This document shows positions 10,026 through 18,551 of a stretch of DNA of 64,000 nucleotides, in pieces. Both the position numbers and the translations under genes were made by a program. The notes under the pieces were generated by a model, which was not told the DNA's origin, made no database searches, and saw only the letters and a list, made by a program, of their open reading frames with translations. Origin of the DNA: Spirochaetes bacterium GWE1_32_154. GTDB taxonomy: Bacteria > Spirochaetota > GWE2-31-10. The stretch's first letter is position 1; every line of letters starts with the position of its first letter. The stretch spans positions 99,800-163,799 of the forward strand of contig MIAY01000003.1 of NCBI GenBank assembly GCA_001829315.1. Direction: 5' to 3'.

Positions 10026-10598
10026 CTACATATTACCAATAAAATCATCGCGATTAATCTGAAGAACATTCCTGTCTGCCAGGTCATTACTACCCAATGA
10101 CTCCCAAACAGGAATGGAAGTATATTTTACGACAGAAGGTTTTTCAATAACTACCCGGGCAGTTTGATTTTTCCATACAGCTCTTTTTGGATCAAGAGTT
10201 GCAGGATTACCATATTTTTCAGTCAGACCTTTTAAAAGATTGTAATAACCAATTTTCGATTCATTCATTATCAAATAAATATGAAATAACTTATCTTCAT
10301 TAAAATGAAAATAACCTCTTTTTACAAATCCTCTACCTTTCACTGTTATAATTTCCCGGTCAGGTTCTGTTCTAATAGTTAACACTTCTTCTCTTACCGA
10401 ATCAAACTCCTGACTTTTTGAAACAAGATCTTTAACAGTGTCCATTGACATACCAAAAGTAAACTCTTTATACCCCTCCGGTATAGCAACCGGCGTTTGA
10501 GAAAAAACCGGCATAGAATAACCACATAGAAGCATTAGAAAACAAAATAATTTCCGGTTATTTTTCAAATATATTCGACTCTTTGTTATATATTTCAT
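10026..10598 (-). CDS. Secreted protein of unknown function
   Basis: A 190-aa protein with an N-terminal basic stretch and a hydrophobic signal (about residues 16-34, ending VFSQ). The mature part begins with PEGYKEFTFGMSMDTVKDLV, a short motif (FGMxxxxVK) seen in many envelope proteins of spirochaetes, followed by a beta-rich domain. I do not recognise a function. Its start overlaps the end of the receiver-like gene by 41 bp, so the two are likely cotranslated. Confidence 0.6.
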   Translation of the reverse strand: MKYITKSRIYLKNNRKLFCFLMLLCGYSMPVFSQTPVAIPEGYKEFTFGMSMDTVKDLVSKSQEFDSVREEVLTIRTEPDREIITVKGRGFVKRGYFHFNEDKLFHIYLIMNESKIGYYNLLKGLTEKYGNPATLDPKRAVWKNQTARVVIEKPSVVKYTSIPVWESLGSNDLADRNVLQINRDDFIGNM

Positions 10599-10899
10599 TT
10601 TTTCTTATACACCTCTCACCAAGAGAACTGATAGCTTCAAACTCTTTATCCAAAGCAGACATAAATATCATTCTTGTAGCCGGCGAATGGGAACTAAGCT
10701 CATCTTTCAATGAATAAGAACTCCCCCCCGGAACCTTAGTATTAGCAAGAATCAAATCGTACGACTCATTCTTCATCATCATCCTGGCTCTATTTAAAGA
10801 ATCCGCTACAGAAAAAGACATATTACCTGTTGCATTATTATTAATAACATTACATGCAAACGAATAATCATCATCCAAAATAAGAACTTTTCTAGACAT
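10558..10899 (-). CDS. Atypical response-regulator receiver protein (phospho-Asp replaced by Asn)
   Basis: A 113-aa single receiver domain: the acidic pocket LILDDD (about 6-11) is present, then YDLILANTKVPGG where the usual phospho-accepting Asp is Asn, then FMSALD and a later Lys (RKNE). The Asp-to-Asn change suggests it is not phosphorylated in the standard way, so it may be a locked or ligand-controlled receiver. The start is ATG at 10899 after a GGGGGG stretch; an in-frame GTG at 10911 is less likely. It overlaps the next secreted-protein gene. Confidence 0.7.
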   Translation of the reverse strand: MSRKVLILDDDYSFACNVINNNATGNMSFSVADSLNRARMMMKNESYDLILANTKVPGGSSYSLKDELSSHSPATRMIFMSALDKEFEAISSLGERCIRKNEIYNKESNIFEK

Positions 10900-11069
10900 T
10901 GCGCCCCCCACTTAATTAATCTATTTAAAACTACTTTTAAACTATCGGTAATACATGTAAATTTTTAAAGAAATATAACATTTTTATAATTAAAACAAAT
11001 ACTTTTTACCAAAATTATGGTATTTTCAACCAAAGACTTCACTAAATCACCAAACTGAGAGAATTAAAA

Positions 11070-11450
11070 ATGATAGAAATAATTTGTACTAAAAATGCAC
11101 CTAAAGCAATCGGACCATATAGCCAGGGAATCAAAACCAACAACACAATTTACATTTCCGGTCAACTGCCTTATTCTGAAAATGGATCTATTGCTCACAA
11201 TGACATAAAAAAACAAGCAACGCAATGTCTGAAAAACATTGAAAATATTCTTCTTGCATCAAACGGAACAAAAAACAACATTGTAAAATTAACAATTTTT
11301 TTAAAAAACCTTCAGGATTTCCCATTAATCAATGAAGCATGTGTTGATTTCTTTGACAATGGCTATTACCCCGCACGATCAACGGTTGAAATTTCAAATT
11401 TACCTAAGGATGCAAATATTGAAATTGAAGGCATAGCCGTTTTAGATTAA
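11070..11450 (+). CDS. ridA: RidA family enamine/imine deaminase
   Basis: A 126-aa protein with NAPKAIGPYSQGIK, ISGQLPY and the late YYPARSTVEISNLPKDANIE block typical of RidA/YjgF. RidA hydrolyses reactive enamines made by PLP enzymes; the Arg of PARST is the substrate-binding residue. It is convergent with cdd, whose stop lies 5 bp away. A GAGAG element precedes the ATG. Confidence 0.93.
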   Translation: MIEIICTKNAPKAIGPYSQGIKTNNTIYISGQLPYSENGSIAHNDIKKQATQCLKNIENILLASNGTKNNIVKLTIFLKNLQDFPLINEACVDFFDNGYYPARSTVEISNLPKDANIEIEGIAVLD

Positions 11451-11454
11451 AAAA

Positions 11455-11859
11455 CTATACCTTTAAATCATCCAGCGCGTCAAATGGCAATAAATCAGAA
11501 ATCGTTGCAGTTTTAAAAACACTTGTATCACGACCTGCCATAATTACAACTGCGTTTTTTGAGAATTCACTAAGCACTTGCCTGCATACTCCACATGGTG
11601 GTAACGGATAATCACAGTCTAAACCGACAACTGCAAGAGCAATTATATCTGATTCGGACTCTGAAACTGCTTTAAAGATTGCAACCCGTTCTGCACATAC
11701 AGTCGGACTATACGATCTATTTTCTATATTACATCCGGTAAAAACGTTACCGGATGCAGTTAGCAATGCAGCACCAACTCTGAATTGCGAATAAGGAGAA
11801 TAACTTTTCCGACCGGCTTCTACTGCAAAATCAATCAGTTCATTGTATGTATATTTCAA
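11455..11859 (-). CDS. cdd: Cytidine deaminase
   Basis: A 134-aa protein with YSPYSQFRVGAAL, the zinc/catalytic CAERVA block and PCGVCRQVLSEF, the three signatures of homotetrameric cytidine deaminases. It converts cytidine/deoxycytidine to uridine in pyrimidine salvage. The length is normal. Its RBS is weak. Confidence 0.96.
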   Translation of the reverse strand: MKYTYNELIDFAVEAGRKSYSPYSQFRVGAALLTASGNVFTGCNIENRSYSPTVCAERVAIFKAVSESESDIIALAVVGLDCDYPLPPCGVCRQVLSEFSKNAVVIMAGRDTSVFKTATISDLLPFDALDDLKV

Positions 11860-11917
11860 AAGTAATTATCCCATTAATAATATTTAACTATGACTACATT
11901 AACAAATAATATATGAT

Positions 11918-11940
11918 TTGACAATATGAAAAAATATTGT
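11918..11940 (+). promoter_or_regulatory. TTGACA box overlapping an inverted repeat upstream of metF
   Basis: TTGACA (11918-11923) overlaps the palindrome ACAATAT-GAAAAA-ATATTGT (11921-11940), about 50 bp before metF. The -10 is not convincing. The arrangement fits a repressor site over a promoter, but A/T richness makes chance likely. Confidence 0.3.
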
Positions 11941-11988
11941 TAAAGTTTTATATTGTATTATTAAAAATAATTCAGGAGAAATGATTTA

Positions 11989-12864
11989 ATGAAAATTAAA
12001 GATATATATAACAAGAATAAACACATCATATCATGTGAAGTTTTCCCGCCAAAAAACGATGATGATATATTAAAACTATATAACACTATTAATGAAATAA
12101 AAGAAATAAGCCCTGACTTCGTATCAGTTACCTATGGAGCCGGAGGAAGTACAAGAGATAAAACGGTAGAAATTGCATCTCATGTAAAAAATATCATCGG
12201 AATAGAAGTAATGGCACATTTAACCTGTGTCAACTCAACTGTCAGTGACATCGATAAAACACTAGATGAACTTAAATCACGAAACATTGAAAACGTACTC
12301 GCATTACGGGGTGATCCTCCGCAAGGACAGGAAAACTTCACAAAAACACTTGGCGGTTTCGGGTTCGCATCAGAATTAACAAGACATATATCTGCTAATC
12401 ATTGTTTTTCAATCGGTGTCGCTGCATACCCTGAAGGACATATAGAGGCTAAAGATCTTGCAACTGACATTGAAAACCTCAAAATTAAAGTTGATAGTGG
12501 CGCAGATTTTATGGTTACGCAATTATTCTTTGATAACTCATATTTTTATAAATTCAGAGAACTTTGTGCAAAAAAAGGAATAAACATACCAATGATTCCG
12601 GGTATTTTACCTATCCTTAATTACAATTCTGTAAAAAGAATTACATCACTATGCGGAACTATTATACCTGCAAAATTAAAAGAATTATTAGAAAAAAACC
12701 AGGATAATAAAGAAGAAATTGAAAAAATCGGTATTGATTATGCAATAAAACAAATATCAGATTTACTTGATAATGAAATAGACGGTATTCATTTATATAC
12801 AATGAATAAAAGCAATGAAACAAAAGCAATTTTTAATGCTGTTAAAGAAAAAATAATGAGGTAA
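11989..12864 (+). CDS. metF: 5,10-methylenetetrahydrofolate reductase
   Basis: A 291-aa FAD enzyme making 5-methyl-THF for methionine synthesis. Visible are SCEVFPPKND (catalytic Glu), VSVTYGAGGST, MAHLTCV, ALRGDPP and ADFMVTQLFFDN. The length is that of bacterial MetF without a regulatory domain. AGGAG precedes the ATG. A B12 riboswitch elsewhere in the window shows that this cell manages cobalamin, the cofactor of MetH, which uses the MetF product. Confidence 0.96.
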   Translation: MKIKDIYNKNKHIISCEVFPPKNDDDILKLYNTINEIKEISPDFVSVTYGAGGSTRDKTVEIASHVKNIIGIEVMAHLTCVNSTVSDIDKTLDELKSRNIENVLALRGDPPQGQENFTKTLGGFGFASELTRHISANHCFSIGVAAYPEGHIEAKDLATDIENLKIKVDSGADFMVTQLFFDNSYFYKFRELCAKKGINIPMIPGILPILNYNSVKRITSLCGTIIPAKLKELLEKNQDNKEEIEKIGIDYAIKQISDLLDNEIDGIHLYTMNKSNETKAIFNAVKEKIMR

Positions 12865-12947
12865 TTTCCTAATATTAAGTTATATATTAGCTTATATTTC
12901 CGATACTACAGATAGTAAATTATTAGTACACTTACAGAGAGGATATT

Positions 12948-13529
12948 ATGGCACCAAGAATGATAAATTATAAACCGGATTCAATAGTTTACTTCAACGG
13001 TGATAAATCAAATTCTGTTTTTCTATTAAAACAAGGTAAAATAATTCTTGAATACAATGACATTCAAACCGGTGAAGAAATAAAAGATATAATAAATGCC
13101 GGTGAATTTTTCGGCGTTAAATCAGGATTAATAAAATATCCACGGGAAGAAATTGCACGTGTCATTTCAGTTTCAACTGTTATTGAGTTTTCAAGTTCAG
13201 AATTTGAAGCACTAATCAGCAAAACACCACCGATTATGTTAAAAATGCTTAAATCATTTTCAAGCCAATTACGGCGAGTAGGAAAACAGGTACAGGGATT
13301 AGTCAGTACGAATGCACCAACAAGTCAATCGGCTGATTTATTTTTAATCGGGGATTATTACCTTAAAAACAAAAAATATAAACAGGCCGCTACGGTATAT
13401 GAACGGTATTTACGATATTATCCTGAAGAGAACAAAGCAAAACTTGCGAAAACAAGAATTGCAAAAGCTGTTGAATTAGAAGACTCATACGGTGAAGGCG
13501 GAGGACCGACTCCTAATCTTGATAGTTAA
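12948..13529 (+). CDS. cNMP-binding-domain protein with C-terminal TPR
   Basis: A 193-aa protein. Residues about 10-115 form a cyclic-nucleotide-binding beta barrel (VFLLKQGKIILEY, NAGEFFGVKSGLI). Residues about 125-180 hold a TPR-like repeat (DYYLKNKKYKQAATVYERYLRYYPEENKAKLAKTR, quoted in part). There is no DNA-binding domain. It is followed 25 bp later by a Crp-like gene; such pairs recur in spirochaetes. It may sense a nucleotide and pass the signal by protein contact. RBS AGAGAGG. Confidence 0.75.
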   Translation: MAPRMINYKPDSIVYFNGDKSNSVFLLKQGKIILEYNDIQTGEEIKDIINAGEFFGVKSGLIKYPREEIARVISVSTVIEFSSSEFEALISKTPPIMLKMLKSFSSQLRRVGKQVQGLVSTNAPTSQSADLFLIGDYYLKNKKYKQAATVYERYLRYYPEENKAKLAKTRIAKAVELEDSYGEGGGPTPNLDS

Positions 13530-13554
13530 AAATTGAAGAAAATAGGGGCTATAC

Positions 13555-14220
13555 ATGGCAGGAATGTTTGATTTTGGGCAAGGATTTTATGAAAAATTCG
13601 GTAAGTCATTTAAAAAGAAAGACATTATTTTTTGTGAATATGAACCGGGAAATGCATTTTTCTTTTTACTTGAAGGTCGAGTAAAAATATCCAAAATATC
13701 TTCAGAAACTGAAAAAACTCTTGATATTTTAATGCCGGGCGAAATCTTTGGTGAAATGGCTATTCTTGAAGAAGCACCAAGAAGTGCAACAACAATAGCA
13801 TTAGATGACGTTAAAGTTCTTGAGTTTAATAAAGAGAACTTTTCAGGCTTAATGACATCAAAACCTGAGCTGGCTATAAAATTACTTAAAGTTTTTGCAA
13901 AACGGATTTATGATCAAAAAAGAAGACTAATGATTTTAACTCTACAGGAACCGGAAGTTAAAATTATGGATGTATTTATAATGCTTGCAGAAAATAAAAA
14001 TGTTGATATAAGTACAAATTCTGAAATTGCTTTTGAAACTAATCCTGAAGAAATTGCAAACTGGTGCGGTATGGATAAACTAAAGTGTAGCCAGATATTA
14101 GCACATTTGCAAAAACAAAATAGAATAACGACGCAACAAAATACGATGGTTGTCACAAATATTAATGACTTCTATAGAGTTGTCAATTCTAAAAGAAGAT
14201 TAAATCAGAATACTAATTAA
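13555..14220 (+). CDS. Crp/Fnr family transcription regulator
   Basis: A 221-aa protein with an N-terminal cNMP-binding barrel (FFFLLEGRVKI, MPGEIFGEMAILEEAPRSAT, in which GEMA/RSAT match the cAMP-phosphate cassette) and a C-terminal winged helix (about 155-210: ETNPEEIANWCGM as helix-turn-helix start). The long helix between them is the dimerisation helix. It probably binds DNA in response to a nucleotide. It lies 25 bp after the cNMP/TPR gene, with which it is presumably cotranscribed. Confidence 0.85.
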   Translation: MAGMFDFGQGFYEKFGKSFKKKDIIFCEYEPGNAFFFLLEGRVKISKISSETEKTLDILMPGEIFGEMAILEEAPRSATTIALDDVKVLEFNKENFSGLMTSKPELAIKLLKVFAKRIYDQKRRLMILTLQEPEVKIMDVFIMLAENKNVDISTNSEIAFETNPEEIANWCGMDKLKCSQILAHLQKQNRITTQQNTMVVTNINDFYRVVNSKRRLNQNTN

Positions 14221-14243
14221 TTTTTTATTATTTTCATATAAAC

Positions 14244-14272
14244 TTGACCTTATTAAACTGTTTTGATAAAAT
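14244..14272 (+). promoter_or_regulatory. Sigma-70-type promoter for the STAS gene
   Basis: TTGACC, a 17-base spacer and TAAAAT lie 28 bp before the STAS protein start. This suggests that the STAS-LysM pair is transcribed separately from the Crp-like genes. Confidence 0.55.
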
Positions 14273-14299
14273 TAAAAATCTCAAATTGAGGGTAGATAG

Positions 14300-14638
14300 A
14301 TGCAAATAGCAACATACGAAAAAGAAGGAACGTTAATAATAAACATTATTGGTGAAGTTGATCTATATAATGCTCCTAAAATTAAAGAAGTAATTAATGA
14401 CACCATAAAAAAGAATTTCACTAAATTTATAATCAACATGAACGAAGTAACTTACATTGACTCAACCGGAATCGGCAGCCTTATTTTTGCAAGACAAACA
14501 ATTCTGGCTGCTAAAGGGTCTCTAAGACTTATTAATATAAAAGATTCAGTAAAAAAGATCTTCGAGCTTACAAAACTAAATAATTTCTTTACTATTTATA
14601 ATAGTGAATCTGAAGCTATTGCTAGTTTTAGTAAATAA
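14300..14638 (+). CDS. STAS-domain anti-sigma-factor antagonist
   Basis: A 112-aa protein with the STAS fold signature: GEVDLYNAPKIKE and TYIDSTGIGSLIFARQ, where the Ser of DSTGIG is the usual phosphorylation site. Such proteins release a sigma factor by binding its anti-sigma kinase. No partner kinase or sigma gene is adjacent. It is 14 bp upstream of the LysM lipoprotein. RBS GAGGG. Confidence 0.9.
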   Translation: MQIATYEKEGTLIINIIGEVDLYNAPKIKEVINDTIKKNFTKFIINMNEVTYIDSTGIGSLIFARQTILAAKGSLRLINIKDSVKKIFELTKLNNFFTIYNSESEAIASFSK

Positions 14639-14652
14639 ATCAAGGGGCAATC

Positions 14653-15981
14653 ATGAACAAAGTAAAACATCTTCCGGCAATTATTTTGCTACTAATAATC
14701 TTTCTTTTATCATTTTCCTGTAAAAAATCTATTCCAGAAATTAAAGAAGAAGAGCAAAAAGAAGAAAAAAAAGCTGAAGAACCTAAAAAAGATGATGGAA
14801 AATCAACTGAAGTAATCATAAAAATCACTGATGAGCAATTTACAGAAGCAGAAGAACTTATTCTTCGAGCAAAAAATGCTATGGGTGACATTTATGACAA
14901 AGAAAATTTTGATGCAAGTATATTCAATTTAAAATCAGCACGTGAATTAAATGAAAGTGACCCTAAAAAAGCTTTTGAACATCTTGATAAATCAAGAAAG
15001 ATGTCACAGGAAGCATATTATAATGCATTTAAGAAAAGATCATTAGAGAAAAAAGCTGAAGCAGAAATATTAATAGCTGATGCACAATCAACAGGTTCTA
15101 ATACAATATTTGCTGATTTGTTTAAAAAAGGCACTTCATTATATGATGAAGGAATAGTAAAATTTTCCGAAGAAAATTATACCCAGTCTTTTGCTCTTTT
15201 TTCTGAATCTGTTGATACTTTAAAAGAGTTAAAAGCGAATAGAAATAAAATCGGACAGGAATATGAATCAAAAATAAAATATATTCAGGATCTGATAAAA
15301 AAAGCAGAACAACTCGGTGCTGACACTCACGCTCCCCAAGAAATACAAATTGCACGGGATAACCTGCAATCTGGTATTGAAGCATATAGAGAGCCCAATC
15401 TTGAAAAAAGTACTCAGGCATTAACAATTTCAGAAGAGAATGCACTTAAATCAATTGATTTAACAAATAAAGCACTCAAAGAGCTTAAAAGAATTGAAGC
15501 ACGATCAAAAATAAATGCTGCAGGTAAGTCAGTTGAAAAAGCAGCAGGCAAAGAAGTTATTGATAATGAAGGACAAGCAAATACCGGCTTAGACTATAAA
15601 TTTGAGTTTGACGAAGACGGTAAAGGAGACATAAAAAACGCACCAGATAATGTTTCCTATAAAGATGTTTTATTAAAAGCTGTTGAATATATTGAAAAAG
15701 CAAAAGAGGCTTATTTTAATGAAGATTATGATATGGCCATTCGATATGCTGATATTGCAAAAAGAATAGCAGAATCATATACAGCAGGTGGCATTAAAAC
15801 TCATTACACTGTTCGTCTAATTACTGAGAAAAGAGATTGTTTATGGAGAATAGCAGAATATAGTTATATATATGGAAATCCATTTTACTGGCCGATGATT
15901 TGGAAAACTAATAAAGAAAAAATACTTAATCCCGATTTGATTTTTCCTGGACAAGTTTTTGCTATACCTGAGTTAGATTAA
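14653..15981 (+). CDS. LysM-domain lipoprotein
   Basis: A 442-aa protein with a lipoprotein signal ending LLSFSC (Cys at about 23) and then a Glu/Lys-rich linker. A long helical, TPR-like region follows at about 60-370 (repeated AxxLLxxAK-type helices, EDYDMAIRYADIAKR). The C-terminus is a LysM module at about 385-440 (HYTVRLITEKRDCLWRIA, WPMIWKTNKEKI, PDLIFPGQVFAIP). LysM binds peptidoglycan, so the protein probably links the outer membrane and cell wall. AAGGGG precedes the ATG, and a strong terminator follows. Confidence 0.9.
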   Translation: MNKVKHLPAIILLLIIFLLSFSCKKSIPEIKEEEQKEEKKAEEPKKDDGKSTEVIIKITDEQFTEAEELILRAKNAMGDIYDKENFDASIFNLKSARELNESDPKKAFEHLDKSRKMSQEAYYNAFKKRSLEKKAEAEILIADAQSTGSNTIFADLFKKGTSLYDEGIVKFSEENYTQSFALFSESVDTLKELKANRNKIGQEYESKIKYIQDLIKKAEQLGADTHAPQEIQIARDNLQSGIEAYREPNLEKSTQALTISEENALKSIDLTNKALKELKRIEARSKINAAGKSVEKAAGKEVIDNEGQANTGLDYKFEFDEDGKGDIKNAPDNVSYKDVLLKAVEYIEKAKEAYFNEDYDMAIRYADIAKRIAESYTAGGIKTHYTVRLITEKRDCLWRIAEYSYIYGNPFYWPMIWKTNKEKILNPDLIFPGQVFAIPELD

Positions 15982-16001
15982 AATATGAATTTGTTCATTG
16001 A

Positions 16002-16027
16002 AGAGAGGATTTATCCTCTCTTTTTTT
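16002..16027 (+). terminator. Rho-independent terminator after the LysM gene
   Basis: AGAGAGGA-TTTA-TCCTCTCT followed by a run of T residues, 20 bp past the LysM stop codon. Confidence 0.9.
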
Positions 16028-16098
16028 ATTTGTTTTATTGATTATTGATTTTCTCACCATAGTTAACATTAATTACTCACTTATTATCTTACAAACTA

Positions 16099-16126
16099 TT
16101 TACATTTTTGTATTTTCGTATATAAT
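16099..16126 (+). promoter_or_regulatory. Sigma-70-type promoter of the secreted-protein gene
   Basis: TTTACA, a 16-base spacer and a perfect TATAAT, 20 bp before the start codon. Confidence 0.6.
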
Positions 16127-16146
16127 GCATTTAAGGAGAATATTCT

Positions 16147-17127
16147 ATGAAGCAAAAAATCTTTTCTTTCACTCTTGTCTTATTTGTTATTATGTCAGTG
16201 CAGATGTTCGCACAGAATACAGTCGGTATTAATGTACAAAACGGAATGAAGTCGGTAGTCGAAATTACCTACAATACTGCTATTGCTACTGCATTTCCTG
16301 AGATTTCACAAAAACAGCCTGCAGAATGGGCAGCATACGATGCTATGTTCAAAAAGAAAATCGCTGAAGGCGCCTATCCACCTGCTATTTCTACAATGTC
16401 CGCAGAAGTTATTGATGTTCAACAAGTACCCAATGGTATTATGTTCGTTTCATCAGCTGAAGCCGGAAAATACAAAACGCAATGTTCGGTAGTAGATGAT
16501 ACATTTTATTTATACAGACAATCAAAACCATCTGTTGCAGAATTTGGAAAAAACATAAGTTTAATCAACTTTATGGGAGTTGTCTCATACCCGCTTACAA
16601 TGAAAACAGATGATGAACTTCAAACTGTAATTGACCAGATGTTTTTCCCGAAAGCATCAAAAGAATGGAAAGATAAAGTAAAAGTTAAAACAAAAACAGA
16701 AACAACTATTTATTCAGATTCTGACGGTAGACCAAAATATGCTATGGCAACAGACTATTACAAAGAAGTTCTTGTAGCAAATAAATTAACTGTATCAACA
16801 GTTGTAACAACAGTAACATCCCGTAAATGTATCGGCGAAGAACAAATCACCATAGGTGATAAAACCTACACTGCAAAGAAGATTGCGGTTCGTATTGAAA
16901 TCACACCGAATACAACGATAACCAAGGATTATGGCAGTTTTATAACCGGATTAACGGCAAAAATTATTGAAAATAGAGCAAAAAAATCTATAGCAAATAT
17001 AGCAGATATTAATACCAGTGAAGGATTTGAATGGTTCATTCCGGAACTTTGTTCTGTAGTAAAAACAGAAATGTTTGATATTTTCGGTAATCCGACATGG
17101 AGCGTTAAAGCCGTTTCAATACAATAA
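16147..17127 (+). CDS. Secreted protein of unknown function
   Basis: A 326-aa protein with a clean signal peptide (residues 1-22, ending MFAQ). The mature protein is hydrophilic and beta-rich, with no family motif I recognise. There are two Cys in the mature part near positions 117 and 220 and one near 308. It stands alone between two terminators with its own promoter, and AAGGAG precedes the ATG. Function unknown; an envelope or exported protein is all that can be said. Confidence 0.6.
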   Translation: MKQKIFSFTLVLFVIMSVQMFAQNTVGINVQNGMKSVVEITYNTAIATAFPEISQKQPAEWAAYDAMFKKKIAEGAYPPAISTMSAEVIDVQQVPNGIMFVSSAEAGKYKTQCSVVDDTFYLYRQSKPSVAEFGKNISLINFMGVVSYPLTMKTDDELQTVIDQMFFPKASKEWKDKVKVKTKTETTIYSDSDGRPKYAMATDYYKEVLVANKLTVSTVVTTVTSRKCIGEEQITIGDKTYTAKKIAVRIEITPNTTITKDYGSFITGLTAKIIENRAKKSIANIADINTSEGFEWFIPELCSVVKTEMFDIFGNPTWSVKAVSIQ

Positions 17128-17152
17128 ATTATAAATAAAAAAACTTTAATAC

Positions 17153-17205
17153 GTAAATACCTGCACAATTTTATGAATATAAATTGTACAGGTATTTACC
17201 TTTTA
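17153..17205 (+). terminator. Long hairpin terminator
   Basis: A 19-bp stem (17153-17171 with 17181-17199, one mismatch) with a 9-base loop, followed by CTTTTAT, 26 bp past the stop of the secreted-protein gene. Confidence 0.75.
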
Positions 17206-17422
17206 TAATAGAAAATTACTAAATTTTACATCCCCACGCAGGCTACCTGCAGTTTAGATCGAAGATTTCACCTGATAAATGATTATTATTTAGCAAATCA
17301 ATCGTAAATATTATATATTCCATTGGAATAATTGAGAAAATTATCAAATAAATTTGTAAAAAAAACCGTCAAACCTCAATGAAAAATAACTTTTTCTCCA
17401 TTTAATGTATAGGGAGGATGTT

Positions 17423-18361
17423 ATGATTAAAAAGGGCGAAGATACTAAAAAAGTATCACTAATGAGTCCGAAAGTAGATTTTGTATTCAAAAGGATATTC
17501 GGTAACCCGGAAATGCCGGAAATTTTAATAAGTTTTTTAAATGCAGTTTTAGGATATATAGACAATGACAGAATTGTCTCTGTTTATATATTAAACCCAA
17601 ATATTGATAAAAAATCTATTGATGATAAATACTCAATACTTGATGTTCGGGCTAAAGCAAATGATGATACAATAATTGATATTGAGATACAGATTGCTAA
17701 TAACAGTGATATGGTTAAAAGAACAGTTTACTACTTATCAAAGTTAATCGAAGAACAGATTTTTGAGGGTGATGACTATACAAAATTAAAAAAATCTATT
17801 ACTATTAATGTAGTCAATTTTATAGTAGTTCAGAATGACAGAGTTCATAATGCGTTTCTATTTAAAGAAATTGACACACATCAGGTATTAACAGATGTTG
17901 CTCAAATTCACTTTCTGGAACTACCAAAACTGAATACTAACGGTATAATGCCCAATGAACTGTTAAAAGACTGGTTATTATTTATTGAGAACCCTGAAGA
18001 TAAGGAGGTTTCTATGATCGCAGAACAAATACCGGAAATAAAAAAAGCATACAATCAGCTCAATGTATTAAGCCATAATAAAGAAGAAAGATATCTTTAT
18101 GAACAACGACAAAAGTCACTCCATGAAAAAGTCAGTTCCTTAAATCATGCACATAGAAAGGGATTTAATGAAGGTAAACTTGAAGGCAGGGGCGAAGAGA
18201 AAAAAGCAACATTATGCCGTCAAATAAGCAGGAAATTTCAGATAACTAACGAAGATATTGAGATTATACATAAATGTGAGGATGTTTCTAAACTCGATGA
18301 GGCACTTGATGAGATATTATTTGCAGAAAGTAAAGAAGAAGTGTTAATTAAGCTTGTTTAA
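17423..18361 (+). CDS. Rpn family PD-(D/E)XK nuclease / putative transposase
   Basis: A 312-aa protein with the family opening SPKVDFVFKRIFGNPE, a nuclease core (ILDVRAKANDDTIIDIEIQ: Asp then ExQ) at about 65-85, and the Gly/Glu-rich C-terminal linker (GFNEGKLEGRGEE) seen in Rpn/PDDEXK_2 proteins. Rpn proteins promote RecA-independent recombination and often occur in many copies. I start at the ATG at 17423 because a GGGAGG sits 5 bases upstream; an in-frame ATG at 17405 lies before that RBS. A fragment of a related gene lies at 39515-39953. Confidence 0.88.
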   Translation: MIKKGEDTKKVSLMSPKVDFVFKRIFGNPEMPEILISFLNAVLGYIDNDRIVSVYILNPNIDKKSIDDKYSILDVRAKANDDTIIDIEIQIANNSDMVKRTVYYLSKLIEEQIFEGDDYTKLKKSITINVVNFIVVQNDRVHNAFLFKEIDTHQVLTDVAQIHFLELPKLNTNGIMPNELLKDWLLFIENPEDKEVSMIAEQIPEIKKAYNQLNVLSHNKEERYLYEQRQKSLHEKVSSLNHAHRKGFNEGKLEGRGEEKKATLCRQISRKFQITNEDIEIIHKCEDVSKLDEALDEILFAESKEEVLIKLV

Positions 18362-18486
18362 AATTCGAAACTTCTATTCTCAAATTTAAACAATTTTGGC
18401 TTCTTTCAAATCTTTTTGTGACAAATTGCACAAAATCTCTTTTGTTTTCTCCTCCAGTCTGTTACCTGATTGGCTCGGGCAAAAAA

Positions 18487-18519
18487 AAGAGGCAATCTGA
18501 AATAATCAGATTGCCTCTT
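18487..18519 (-). terminator. Terminator of the alpha-amylase gene
   Basis: A perfect 14-bp stem (AAGAGGCAATCTGA with its complement) and a 5-base loop. On the minus strand a T8 run follows, 33 bp past the amylase stop. Confidence 0.9.
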
Positions 18520-18551
18520 CACGTTTCTAACAAAAAATCTCTTAACTCAAT

